A DNA stretch of 64,000 bases from assembly GCA_965242855.1 (NCBI GenBank), contig OZ251509.1, positions 1,488,001 to 1,552,000 of the forward strand. The letters are read 5' to 3'. The notes below the pieces were generated by a model. It was not told the DNA's origin and made no database searches. It worked only from the letters and a program-made list of their open reading frames with translations. This DNA is from WTGU01 sp965242855. Its GTDB lineage: Bacteria > Pseudomonadota > Alphaproteobacteria > UBA828. Of this stretch, positions 51,591 to 60,414 are shown one piece after another (positions within the stretch are counted from its first letter, which is position 1; each line of letters begins with the position of its first letter). The position numbers were made by a program, and so were the translations under genes.

Positions 51591-52742
51591 TCATGAGCCC
51601 TGTTTCGACCAGCGGAGCAGGGCGGCGCAGGCGGCGGTGACCTCCTCGGTCGAGCCGGCGTAGGAGAAGCGCACGAAGGAACGACCGTGGCGAGTATCGA
51701 AATCGATGCCGGGAGTCGCCGCGACTCCGCATTCGGCCAGCATCCGCCGGCAGAACGCCTCGCTGTCTTCCGTCAGGCCCGCGACGTCGGCATAGGCATA
51801 GAAGGCGCCATCGCAGGGCGCCACCTCGCCGAACCCGGCCTCCGCCAGCGCCGCCCGCACGATGTCCCGGTTGCGGGCGTAGCGGGCCACGTTCGCCTCC
51901 AGCTCCTCCCGGCAGTCGAAGGCGGCGAGCGCCGCCCGCTGCGAGAGCGCCGGCGGCGACACGAAAAGGTTCTGGGACAGCAGCTCCACGGGCCGCGCCA
52001 GGTCCGGAGGGGCGACCATCCAGCCCAGCCGCCAGCCGGTCATCGAGAAATATTTGGAGAAGCCGTTGATCACGATCGCGCTGTCCGAGAAGGCGGCGAT
52101 GGTCTCCGCCGGCGCGTCGTAGGTGATACCGTGGTAGATCTCGTCCGCGATCACGCGGATCCCCCGGCGCGCGCAATAGCCTGCGATCGCCTCCAGCGCG
52201 GGGCGCGGCAGCATCGTCCCCGTCGGGTTGGAGGGGCTGGCGAGGATCAGGCCCTGGACCGGCTCCTTCAGCGCCTCCAGCATGGCGACGGTCGGTTGGA
52301 AGCGGGTTTCCGCCGTGACGGCGAGCGCCACGGGCTCCACGCCGAGCGCGCGGAGCGTGTTGCGGTAGGCGGGGTAGCCCGGTTCCGCCAGAGCCACCCG
52401 ATTGCCGGCGTCGAAGGCGGCGAGGAAGGCAAGCAGCAGCCCACCCGACGCACCGATGGTGACGACCACGCGCTCGGCCGACAACGCGAGCCCGTAGCGC
52501 TCTTCGTAGAGCCGTGCGATGCGCGCGCGCAGCGCCGGCATACCGCGCGATTCGGTGTAGCCGATGGCCCCCTCCGCGAGGGCGGCTGCCGCCGCGTCGA
52601 GCACCGGCTCGGGCGCGCCCGAGCCGGGCTCCCCGGCCTCCATGTGGAAGACCCGCGCGCCCCCCGCCGCCCGCTCCGTGGCGGCCTTGAGAATCTCCAT
52701 GGTGAAGAAGGGCGCGACCGCCGAGCGCCGGGACGCCTTCAT
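51591..52742 (-). CDS. pyridoxal-phosphate-dependent aminotransferase (class I/II)
   Basis: A fold-type I aminotransferase of 383 residues. The PLP lysine is in INGFSKYFSMTGWRLGW, with the PSNPTG substrate-loop motif at LILASPSNPTGTML, the Asp of VIADEIYHG and the C-terminal arginine in FVRFSYAGS. Probable substrates are aspartate or aromatic/branched amino acids; specificity cannot be fixed. It starts at ATG 52742, 10 bp after the GGT-like gene stop, and is convergent with rne (15 bp apart). Confidence 0.9.
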   Translation of the reverse strand: MKASRRSAVAPFFTMEILKAATERAAGGARVFHMEAGEPGSGAPEPVLDAAAAALAEGAIGYTESRGMPALRARIARLYEERYGLALSAERVVVTIGASGGLLLAFLAAFDAGNRVALAEPGYPAYRNTLRALGVEPVALAVTAETRFQPTVAMLEALKEPVQGLILASPSNPTGTMLPRPALEAIAGYCARRGIRVIADEIYHGITYDAPAETIAAFSDSAIVINGFSKYFSMTGWRLGWMVAPPDLARPVELLSQNLFVSPPALSQRAALAAFDCREELEANVARYARNRDIVRAALAEAGFGEVAPCDGAFYAYADVAGLTEDSEAFCRRMLAECGVAATPGIDFDTRHGRSFVRFSYAGSTEEVTAACAALLRWSKQGS

Positions 52743-52752
52743 CCCCGCCCTC

Positions 52753-54216
52753 TCACGAAAGGCCGCCCGCCGCCGTCCCGAAGCCACGCCGGTCGCTCTC
52801 GATGCGGCAGGTTTCGGGGTTGCGCGGCAGGCCGCCCGGACAATGGATGGCGTTGACTCGACCCAGCGCCGGCGCTTCCGCGACCCGCTGGCCGCGCGCC
52901 TCCAGGGATTGCCGCGCCGCCGCGCCCACGGTGGATTCGACAAAGAGACCGCCGCTCGCCCCGCCCGCATGCATGCGCGGCGCGGCCAGCGCGGCCCGGA
53001 GCGGCCGCTCCGCGCCGAGCAATTCCAGCAGCGTCGCCGCCAGCGCGCTCGGTGCCGCCTCTCCCCCGCCGGCACCGGCCGCCATGAACACCTGCCCGTT
53101 GACGCGGTTCACCAGCAGCGCCGGCGCGAAGGGGAACGCCCGCTCCGGCGCGGCGGCGAGCACGATTCCCGTCCCCGCCGCGCGCCGCCCGGCGCCGAAC
53201 GCGCCGTTCGTCGTCAGGCCGCAGACCACGGCCATCCCCCGCCGGTCGACGACGACGAAGCTCGTGGCCGGGGCGGCGCCCGCCGTCCCTCTGGTGGACT
53301 CCGCCGCGGCATCCGCCAGCAGGGAAAGCCGCTCCGCCGCCGTGGCATCGCCGTAGCCCGCCCCGGCGCGGCGGAAGATCGCGGCCGCCGCGGCGCCGGC
53401 CCCGTCCGGAATCGTGTGCAGCTCGTGGCTCGCGAACGGCAGCGCCGCGGTTTCCCGCCAGCGCGGGCGATAGCGGCGCAGCGCGTCGGCGTCGAGCGTT
53501 CCCCCCGCCTCCGCCACGGCCTTCACGAAGGCGCCAGCGAGCCGACCGTCGTAGAAATCGCCCGGCCCGGCGATACGGAGCCGGGAGAGGGTCTCGGCCA
53601 GCTCCTGCTGGAACAGCGGCCGGCCTTCCGCGAGCGGCTCCCCGCCGCCGGAGGCCAGGAGCGAAGCTGCCCCGCTCGGCCCCCCGGCCGCGGCCGCCGC
53701 GTCGCGCGCCAGCGCGCGGGAGACGGGATGGCCGAACCGCGCGAGGGCCTCCGCCGGGGCGAGGAGCCGGGGCCAGCGCAAGCGGCCGTAACGCGCGTGC
53801 AAGGCGTGCATTCCGCGCACCGTGCCGGGCACGGCGGTCGCCACCCCGCCCGCAGGCGCCGGGAGCGACGCCCGCGCCGGCAGAAAGTCGAGGGTTTCCA
53901 CCGCGTCGCCTTCCCCGCCCGGCGCATAGACCAGGCACCGTCCGCCGCCGCTGAGGCTCGCCCGTGACGGGTAGGTGACGGCCAGGGTGAAGGTCAACGC
54001 CACCGCCGCGTCGGCCGCGGAGCCGCCGGCCGCCAGCGTGTCGCGTGCGGCGAGCGCCGCACGCGGCTCGTCCGCGGCGACTCCGCCTACGAAATCCGCG
54101 CCCTTGGAGAGGCCGGGCGCCGCGGGCGTCCCCCCGCCCCCGCAGCCCCAGAGCAGGGCGAGGGCGGCGACGGCCGCGAGTCGCGCCACACATTGACGGA
54201 ACGGCCTGGAAGACAT
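52753..54216 (-). CDS. gamma-glutamyltransferase-like lipoprotein, possible loss of nucleophile
   Basis: A 487-residue Ntn-hydrolase-like protein of the GGT family. The signal segment ARLAAVAALALLWGC leads to a candidate lipid-modified cysteine, C25. The large-subunit part has ADEPRAALAARDTLAAGGSAADAAVAL and PGTVRGMHALHARYG; the small-subunit part has VVVDRRGMAVVCGLTTNGAFG. In E. coli GGT the autoprocessing nucleophile is the first Thr of TTHYSVVD; the aligned residues here are A317-T318-S319-F320-VVVD, so that position is alanine. Either T318 takes over or the protein does not mature. ATG 54216 is chosen because it gives a short lipoprotein signal. It is divergent from the M48 protease by 25 bp. 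Confidence 0.8.
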   Translation of the reverse strand: MSSRPFRQCVARLAAVAALALLWGCGGGGTPAAPGLSKGADFVGGVAADEPRAALAARDTLAAGGSAADAAVALTFTLAVTYPSRASLSGGGRCLVYAPGGEGDAVETLDFLPARASLPAPAGGVATAVPGTVRGMHALHARYGRLRWPRLLAPAEALARFGHPVSRALARDAAAAAGGPSGAASLLASGGGEPLAEGRPLFQQELAETLSRLRIAGPGDFYDGRLAGAFVKAVAEAGGTLDADALRRYRPRWRETAALPFASHELHTIPDGAGAAAAAIFRRAGAGYGDATAAERLSLLADAAAESTRGTAGAAPATSFVVVDRRGMAVVCGLTTNGAFGAGRRAAGTGIVLAAAPERAFPFAPALLVNRVNGQVFMAAGAGGGEAAPSALAATLLELLGAERPLRAALAAPRMHAGGASGGLFVESTVGAAARQSLEARGQRVAEAPALGRVNAIHCPGGLPRNPETCRIESDRRGFGTAAGGLS

Positions 54217-54241
54217 ATTTGATCCGGGAAGTCCTGGGAGG

Positions 54242-55612
54242 ATGGCGTTGGCTCTCCGTCTCGCGCGTGCGGTGTGGCTCGCCTGCGCCGCTCTTGTCGC
54301 CGCTTCGGCGACGGCGGCACCGGCGAAGCCGCAAGGCATGTCGCTGATCCGCGACGCCGAGATCGAAGATACCATCCGCGCCTATGCCGCGCCACTGTTC
54401 GACGCGGCGGGGCTCGGCGCGGAGGCCGTCCGCGTCCATATCGTGGACGACCGCCGCCTGAACGCCTTCGTGGCCGGCGGCCTCAACCTCTTCGTCACCA
54501 GCGGCATGTTGGCGGCGGCGGAGGAACCCGGCGAGATCGCCGGCGTGATCGCCCACGAGATCGGCCACATCGCCGGCGGTCACCTGGTCCGGACCCGCGG
54601 CGCCATGGAGGATGCCGCGGCCGAGACCATCCTCGGTACCTTGCTGGGCTCAGGCGCCATCCTCGCCGGCGAAGGGGAAGCCGGCAGCGCGCTCATCATG
54701 GGCGCCTGGACGATGGCGCGGCAGAACCTGCTGCGCTACAGCCAGGTGCAGGAGCAGGCCGCCGACCAGGCCGCCATCCGCCTGCTCGAAAGCACCGGGC
54801 AATCCGCTGAGGGCCTGCTCGCGATGTTCCGCCGGCTGGAGAGTCAGGAGTTTCTCACCGTCGAGCGGCAGGACCCATACCTCCGCACCCATCCCCTGAC
54901 CCGCGATCGCATCCGTTTCGTCCGCAACCGGGTGGAGACGCGGGCCGCCGCCGGCGCGCCGCCCCCGGAGGCGGAGGCGCCCGCCGCGGCGCATCGGCGG
55001 ATGGTGGCCAAGCTGCGGGGCTTCCTCGACCCGCCGAAGAAGACGTTGCGCGCCTATCCGGAGAGCGACGAGTCGGTCGCCGCCCGCTATGCGCGCGCCA
55101 TCGCCCTCTATCGCATTCCCGAGATCGACCGCGCCCTGGCGGTGCTGGGCGGCCTGCTCGCGGACTTCCCCGACGACCCATGGTTCCACGAGCTCGAGGG
55201 GCAGATCCTGTTCGAGAACGGGCGGATCGCGCCCGCCGTCGAGTCTTATGAACGCGCGGTGGCGCTCCGGGACGATTCCGCCCTGCTGCGCTTCGGCCTC
55301 GCCCGCGCGCAGATCGAAACAGGTGATCCCGCTCTGGCGGAGGACGCCATCGGCCATCTCGAGGCGGCGACGCGGCTGGAGGAAGGGCGGCCCTCCTACT
55401 GGCACTTCCTCGGCATCGCGCGCGGCCGGGCCGGGGATCGCGCGCGTTCCTCCCTGGCCCTGGCCGAGGCCGCCTATCTGCGCGGCCGCATGGCCGAAGC
55501 GCGCCACCACGCTCGCGCCGCCGCCAAGGCCCTGCCCGAGGGAAGCCCCGGCTGGCTCAGGGCCGAAGACATCGCCATCGCCGCCCGCGCCGCCGACAGA
55601 GAGAGGCGGTAA
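54242..55612 (+). CDS. M48 family metalloprotease with TPR tail (BepA-like)
   Basis: A periplasmic zinc protease of 456 residues. A signal peptide (RAVWLACAALVAASATAAPA) precedes the M48 domain with HEIGHIAGGH (HEIGH at 105-109) and a third ligand in the QEQAADQAA segment. From about residue 260 the protein consists of TPR-like helices (FPDDPWFHELEGQILFENGR and SALLRFGLARAQIETGD). Homologues such as BepA help assemble or degrade LptD and other outer-membrane proteins. It is divergent from the GGT-like lipoprotein gene; both proteins are predicted to act in the envelope. Confidence 0.92.
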   Translation: MALALRLARAVWLACAALVAASATAAPAKPQGMSLIRDAEIEDTIRAYAAPLFDAAGLGAEAVRVHIVDDRRLNAFVAGGLNLFVTSGMLAAAEEPGEIAGVIAHEIGHIAGGHLVRTRGAMEDAAAETILGTLLGSGAILAGEGEAGSALIMGAWTMARQNLLRYSQVQEQAADQAAIRLLESTGQSAEGLLAMFRRLESQEFLTVERQDPYLRTHPLTRDRIRFVRNRVETRAAAGAPPPEAEAPAAAHRRMVAKLRGFLDPPKKTLRAYPESDESVAARYARAIALYRIPEIDRALAVLGGLLADFPDDPWFHELEGQILFENGRIAPAVESYERAVALRDDSALLRFGLARAQIETGDPALAEDAIGHLEAATRLEEGRPSYWHFLGIARGRAGDRARSSLALAEAAYLRGRMAEARHHARAAAKALPEGSPGWLRAEDIAIAARAADRERR

Positions 55613-55639
55613 CCCCCCTTCCCCCCAGTGTGCGACGCC

Positions 55640-56929
55640 TCAGCCGGACAAGCGGCGCAGGCGGGCGGCGTAGAGCCCATCCAGACCGCCCTTCTCGGGC
55701 CAGTGGCACGGCAGGGTGCGCAGATCGCCGGCCGCGGTGACGGCTTCAGCGAGGCCCGGCAATTCCGCCGGGTGCAGGGGGAGACGGGCGAAATCGGGGG
55801 CCGACGCGAGGAATGCATCCACGGCGTGTGCGCATTCCTCCGGCTGCAACGCGCAGCTGACGTAGAGCAGCAGCCCGCCCGGCGCCACCATGGCGCGCGC
55901 GCTTGCGAGCAGCCGGCCCTGGAGGGCGGCGAGACGGACCACGTCGGCGGGACCGCGAAGATGGGGGATGTCCGGATGGCGCCGGATCGCCCCGGTCGCC
56001 GTGCAGGGCGCGTCCAGCAGCACGATGTCGGCGAGCGTTGCGGGCCGCCAGTCGAGGGCGTCGGCCTCCACGATCTCGGCCCGGAGGCGGAGACGGGCGA
56101 GGTTTTCCCGCAGGCGGACGAGACGGCGCGGCGCGCGGTCGACGGCGGTCACGCGCGCGCCGGCCGCCAGCAGCTGGGCGGTCTTGCCGCCGGGCGCGGC
56201 GCCGATCTCGATTACCCGCCTGCCCGCGAGGGGGCCCAGCAGGCGCACCGGCAGCGCCGCCGCCGCGTCCTGGACCCACCAGGCCGGCGCGTCGTAGCCG
56301 GGCAGCGCGGCCACGGGGCCGGCGCCCGCGAGCCTGAGCGATCCGCCCGGCAGAAGCGCCGCGCCGAGCCGCCCGGCCCAGGCCGGCGCGTCCGAAACGA
56401 CGGAGAGATCGAGCGGCGGCGCCCGCAGATGAGCCTCCGCCATGGCGCGGCAGGACGCGGGGCCGTAAGCCTCCTCCCAGCTCCGCCAGAGCCAGCCGGG
56501 CGTGTTCAAGCGAGGCGCGTCCAGCCCCGCGATGGCGTCGATTTCGCGGGCGGCGCGGCGGAGGACGGCGTTGACGAAGCCGCGGCAGGGCGCGAGGCGC
56601 GGCCCCTCGGCCAGGGCCACGACGCTCGCCACCGCCGCATGCGCCGGCGTGCCGAGGAAGGCGCGCTGGCAGACTCCGAGCCGCAGCAGGTCCTGCGCCG
56701 CGCCCCGGCCGGCCGGCGCTGGACGGCGCAGGAAGCGGGCGAGGAAGGCGTCGATCTGCCCGAGGCGGCGCAAGGTCGTGAGAAGAAGCAGGCGGGCGTG
56801 GGCGGCGTCGCGCGCATCCAGCCGGGCGAAGGCCGGCGCAGCGGCGAGCGCCTCGTTCAGGGTGCGGCCGCGGCGGAGGACGGCGCCCAGGGCGGCGGCG
56901 GCGGCGCGGCGCGAGGCGTAGCGTTCCAA
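55640..56929 (-). CDS. rsmB: 16S rRNA m5C967 methyltransferase (RsmB/Sun family)
   Basis: Methylates C967 of 16S rRNA using SAM. The 429-residue protein has an N-terminal NusB-like RNA-binding domain (RRAAAAALGAVLRRGRTLNEAL, FVNAVLRRAAREID) and a Rossmann methyltransferase with SAM motif GAAPGGKTAQLLAAG. The two catalytic cysteines are in LLDAPCTATGAIRRHP and LLYVSCALQPEE. Length is normal. It is convergent with the M48 gene (27-bp gap) and lies just downstream of ABC-permease debris. Confidence 0.93.
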   Translation of the reverse strand: MERYASRRAAAAALGAVLRRGRTLNEALAAAPAFARLDARDAAHARLLLLTTLRRLGQIDAFLARFLRRPAPAGRGAAQDLLRLGVCQRAFLGTPAHAAVASVVALAEGPRLAPCRGFVNAVLRRAAREIDAIAGLDAPRLNTPGWLWRSWEEAYGPASCRAMAEAHLRAPPLDLSVVSDAPAWAGRLGAALLPGGSLRLAGAGPVAALPGYDAPAWWVQDAAAALPVRLLGPLAGRRVIEIGAAPGGKTAQLLAAGARVTAVDRAPRRLVRLRENLARLRLRAEIVEADALDWRPATLADIVLLDAPCTATGAIRRHPDIPHLRGPADVVRLAALQGRLLASARAMVAPGGLLLYVSCALQPEECAHAVDAFLASAPDFARLPLHPAELPGLAEAVTAAGDLRTLPCHWPEKGGLDGLYAARLRRLSG

Positions 56930-56933
56930 GAGC

Positions 56934-57601
56934 CTACTTCACCGCGCCCGGCGCGCGCCCGCGGATCATGTGGCGCCGGATCAGGAAGACGACGACCAGC
57001 ATGGGCGCGCGCCGCATCACCACCGCCGCGCCGATCGGCCCCCACGACACGTTGTAGAGGTCGACCATCCTGAACCTCCGCATCGGCATCGTCTCCGCCT
57101 TGGAACCGGTGAGGTGGAGCACGAAGAGGAACTCGTTCCAGCCGAAGACGAAGGTGAAGATCGTCGTCGCCGCGACTCCCGACCCGGACATCGGCAGCAC
57201 GATGCGCCAGACGATGGCGAGGCGGCCCAGCCCGTCGCGCCGCGCCGCCGCCGCCTCGGGCAAGATGCCCTGCATCCCGGCCGGTAGAATCAGCGTCACG
57301 AACGGCGCCCACTGCCAGATGTCGACGATCGTCACCGACATCATCGCGGGCACCCCGTGTACCACGGCCGGGCGGCCGGCCCACGCCCTCGATCGGCCAG
57401 CGCGCACCAGACGCAGGCGCGCCGGACGCCAGCGCGCCGGAGGGTTTTCCGGAAGGTCTGGTCGTTGCAGAAGAGAGACGCGAAGTTGCGCGCGCCCACC
57501 CACTTCGTGGTGGCCGGGTCGAACGGGGTCTCGATGCGGAAGGCGGTGACGACGGTCCACCCCCAGAGCACCCCAGGGGGATAGCGCGCGGGCCCGACCA
57601 G
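56934..57601 (-). pseudogene. chimeric, frameshifted sugar ABC transporter permease remnant
   Basis: Three permease pieces are joined out of frame. Near 57600-57430, one frame reads ARYPPGVLWGWTVV and TKWVGARNFASLF, the start of a MalF/UgpA-type permease. After a break, another frame reads MSVTIVDIWQWAPFVTLIL and an EAA-loop-like RDGLGRLAIVWRIVLP, the end of the same subunit type. It then passes directly into SGVAATTIFTFVFGWNEFLF and FLIRRHMIRGRAPGAVK, the C-terminal half of the MalG/UgpE-type partner. A deletion thus fused the two subunits, and indels broke the first. No substrate-binding protein or ATPase genes remain nearby, so this is the scar of a lost sugar uptake operon. Confidence 0.75.
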
Positions 57602-57674
57602 GATGGCGGCTGCCCGACCCGTTCGAGGGCATGTAAGCCGAAGCCGTCGGTCGCCTCGGGCATACCCCCAACGG

Positions 57675-58805
57675 TCAGGAAGCGACGCGGCAGACGGATT
57701 CGCCGGGGCCGGTGAGGACGCGGCGCCAGCCGGAGAGGGTGCGGTCGAGGGCCGGGTCGCCGGTGTCGACGTGGAGCGTGCTCCCGTGCAGCGAGGCGAT
57801 CTTCTTCGGCGTCGCGGCGACGATCACGTTGCCCGGGCCCACCGCCCGCACCACGCGGGCGCCGATCTGCTGGTTGCCGCGCCCGAGGAAATGCCCCTGG
57901 CCGCCGATCGGCGTCACCACGACGGCACCCGGACCGCCCGCCAGCGCGCGCAGGATGCCCTCCTCGTCCACGTCGGCGGCGAGCAGCGCCCCGTCCCGCA
58001 CCAGATCGACGCCGAGCAGAGTCTTGGGCAGACCCAGCGCCTCCATGACGGCGCGGATCGTGGTGCCCGGCCCCATGACGTAGAGCCGGCCCGCCTCCAT
58101 GCGGTGCGCGACCCGGGCGGCGACGCGGCGCAGTGCGGCGGGTTCACCGTTGACGCCGCCAGCCTTCACGTTCTGTATGAGATCGGTCGCGTAAACGACT
58201 CGTAAATAACCGTAAAGACGGGCGGATACTGCGCCGGCGCGAAACGCCGATTCGTCGATGTCCATCACTTCGCGTTCGCGGGTCTCGAACGCGCCGGCGA
58301 GCGCGCGCGAGGCGAGGTCGGCGGCGGCGCGCGGGCTGGTCGCATAGACCGCCGAGTGCATCTTCACGCCGGCCGGCACGCCGATGACGGGAACCCGCCC
58401 GGCGACGGCCGCCGCTATGTCGCGCGCCGTCCCGTCGCCGCCCGCGAAGAGGATCGGGCAGGCTCCGGCCTCCTCCAGCGCCCGCGCGGCCGCGCGGGTG
58501 TCGGCGGCGGTGGTTTCCCGCGCGGGGGTTTCCCCGGCGGGGCGGGCGCCGACGACCGCCGGGCGCAGGCCGGCGGCCTTTGCGCTCGCCTCCCCCATGG
58601 CGTCGGGTGCGGCCAGGAGATCGAACGGAGCATCGGCGCGGGCGAGCGCGCGCAGGACCGTCTCCATGCGCGCGCCGGCCTGCGGGACCGCGCCGCGGGC
58701 GCGCGCCTCGCGCAGGATCGCCGGCGTGTCCGTTCCCTTCAGCCCGACGCCGCCGCCCATGCCGGCGATCGGGTTCACCACGAGGCCGACGAGCGGCCGG
58801 GCCAC
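57675..58805 (-). CDS. COG3199 ATP-NAD kinase-like protein
   Basis: A 376-residue protein of the COG3199 branch of the NAD kinase/diacylglycerol kinase superfamily. The N-terminus MARPLVGLVVNPIAGMGGGVGLKG and the nucleotide-binding motif ILFAGGDGTARDIA are diagnostic, as are IGVPAGVKMHSAV and VVVTPIGGQGHFLGRGNQQIG. Some relatives are AcoX-like proteins in acetoin operons; the biochemical role of most is untested. It starts 10 bp after the gcvPB stop, so it is probably co-transcribed with the glycine decarboxylase genes. Confidence 0.85.
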   Translation of the reverse strand: MARPLVGLVVNPIAGMGGGVGLKGTDTPAILREARARGAVPQAGARMETVLRALARADAPFDLLAAPDAMGEASAKAAGLRPAVVGARPAGETPARETTAADTRAAARALEEAGACPILFAGGDGTARDIAAAVAGRVPVIGVPAGVKMHSAVYATSPRAAADLASRALAGAFETREREVMDIDESAFRAGAVSARLYGYLRVVYATDLIQNVKAGGVNGEPAALRRVAARVAHRMEAGRLYVMGPGTTIRAVMEALGLPKTLLGVDLVRDGALLAADVDEEGILRALAGGPGAVVVTPIGGQGHFLGRGNQQIGARVVRAVGPGNVIVAATPKKIASLHGSTLHVDTGDPALDRTLSGWRRVLTGPGESVCRVAS

Positions 58806-58815
58806 GACGGAGCCG

Positions 58816-60414
58816 TCAGCCGTAGCCGCCCCGCGCCCCGCTCCGGCCCCCGCGCTTCGCCTTCGCCCAGTTCGCCCGCTTGCGCCGCCAGGCCCGCGTC
58901 GTGAAGGCCCAGCAATCCGGGTCGTCCGGCACGGCGCCGTCGATGGGGCCGGTCGCGGCGCGGTGTGGCGCGGCCTTCACCGTTTCCGGCGCGCGGCGGG
59001 CCTCATCGGCGATGCGGCGCAGCACGTCCAGCATGTAATCCATCTCCTCGACGGTGAGCGATTCGCCGGGCTCCAGGGTGAAGGGCTGCGGCACCAGCAT
59101 GGGCACGTGGCTCTCCATGTAGTGCTGCACGCCGAAATCGACCATCCGGTTCATGACGTCGCGGCTGCCGACGCCCGTCTCCTCGTAGAGCGGCTCCCAG
59201 CTGTAGCGGACCTGTTCGAGCTTCGGCAGGTCGTTGTCGGGCCACGGGATGCGCGTGCCTTCGATGCGCCGGATGTGGTGCAGCATGTAGTTGTTGTTGA
59301 GCACGGCGGTTTCGGCCACCGCCCGCAGACCCTCGGCGCCCAGGCTGCGGACCCAGGCATAGGCCTTGAGCACGGCGTGGACGTTGCCCAGGAAGGCGCG
59401 GATCTTGTCGATCCCCTCCCCCGGATCGTGATCCAGGCCATAGCGTTCGCCGTCCCAGGTCACGAGCGGGCGCGGCAGGAAGCGCCGCAGGGGTTCCTTG
59501 ACGCCGACCGCCGCGCAGCCCAGGCCGATGGCGCCGTGGGGGGCGGAGAAGGTCTTGTGCAGGTTGAACTGGCACATGTCGAAGCCGGTGTCGCCCGCGC
59601 GCACGACGCCGAGCAAGGGGTTGCCGTTGGCTTGGTCGTAGGCGCAGAGACCGCCCGCCCGGTGCACGATGTCGACGAAATCGCGGATGCGCGGGTTGAA
59701 CTGGCCGGTGTCCTCCGGGTTGGTCAGCATCAGGCCGGCGGTGCGCTCGGAAACCGCGGCCTCCAGCGCCTCCACTTCGACGATCCCCCTGTCGCCCGGC
59801 ATCAGGGTCACGACCTTGAAGCCCGCCACCGCCGGCGTCGCCGCGTCGGCCGGGTGGGAGAAGGCGGTGGTGAGGATCTCGTCGCGCCGCCCGCCCTCGC
59901 CGCGCGCCGCGTGAAAGGCGCGGATCAGGCAGGCGTTGGTGTAGATCCCCTGGGCGCCGCTGGCCGGCTGGAAGGTGAAGGCGTCCATGCCCGCGATCGC
60001 GCACATCATACGCTCGAAGCGGTAGAGGAGCTCCAGCGTGCCCTGCATCGTCGCCGGATCCTGCAACGGGTGAACGTCCGCGAAGGCCGGAAGGCGGGCT
60101 ACGTATTCATGCACCTTGGGGCTGTATTTCATGGTGCAGGTGCCCATCATGTCGGCCGTCACGTCGAAGCCCATGGACATCTGCGAGAGCCGCAGGAAGT
60201 GTCGCAGCACCCGGTGTTGCGGCACTTCGGGGAGAGCCGGCGGCGCCTTCCGCCGCGCGCCCTCGGGAAGCCGGGCGGCGACGTCGCCCACGGCCGCCGC
60301 GATCTCCTCGTCCACGGCCGGCGGCAGCAGGCCGCGTCCGTCGCCGCCGAGCGAGTCGACCAGGGGCTCGTTCCAGCGCGCGGCGTGAAAATCGCCTTCC
60401 GTCCGGTCGCTCAT
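58816..60414 (-). CDS. gcvPB: glycine dehydrogenase (decarboxylating) subunit 2
   Basis: The PLP-bearing half of the two-subunit P-protein of the glycine cleavage system, which decarboxylates glycine and passes the aminomethyl group to GcvH lipoate. The 532-residue product has the PLP lysine in FNLHKTFSAPHGAIGLG, and GTCTMKYSPK and PATMQGTLELLY are family blocks. The C-terminus is Arg/Lys/Gly-rich and longer than usual. The ATG overlaps the gcvPA stop (ATGA), giving tight coupling. The T- and H-protein genes gcvT and gcvH, often adjacent, are not in the window. Confidence 0.95.
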   Translation of the reverse strand: MSDRTEGDFHAARWNEPLVDSLGGDGRGLLPPAVDEEIAAAVGDVAARLPEGARRKAPPALPEVPQHRVLRHFLRLSQMSMGFDVTADMMGTCTMKYSPKVHEYVARLPAFADVHPLQDPATMQGTLELLYRFERMMCAIAGMDAFTFQPASGAQGIYTNACLIRAFHAARGEGGRRDEILTTAFSHPADAATPAVAGFKVVTLMPGDRGIVEVEALEAAVSERTAGLMLTNPEDTGQFNPRIRDFVDIVHRAGGLCAYDQANGNPLLGVVRAGDTGFDMCQFNLHKTFSAPHGAIGLGCAAVGVKEPLRRFLPRPLVTWDGERYGLDHDPGEGIDKIRAFLGNVHAVLKAYAWVRSLGAEGLRAVAETAVLNNNYMLHHIRRIEGTRIPWPDNDLPKLEQVRYSWEPLYEETGVGSRDVMNRMVDFGVQHYMESHVPMLVPQPFTLEPGESLTVEEMDYMLDVLRRIADEARRAPETVKAAPHRAATGPIDGAVPDDPDCWAFTTRAWRRKRANWAKAKRGGRSGARGGYG

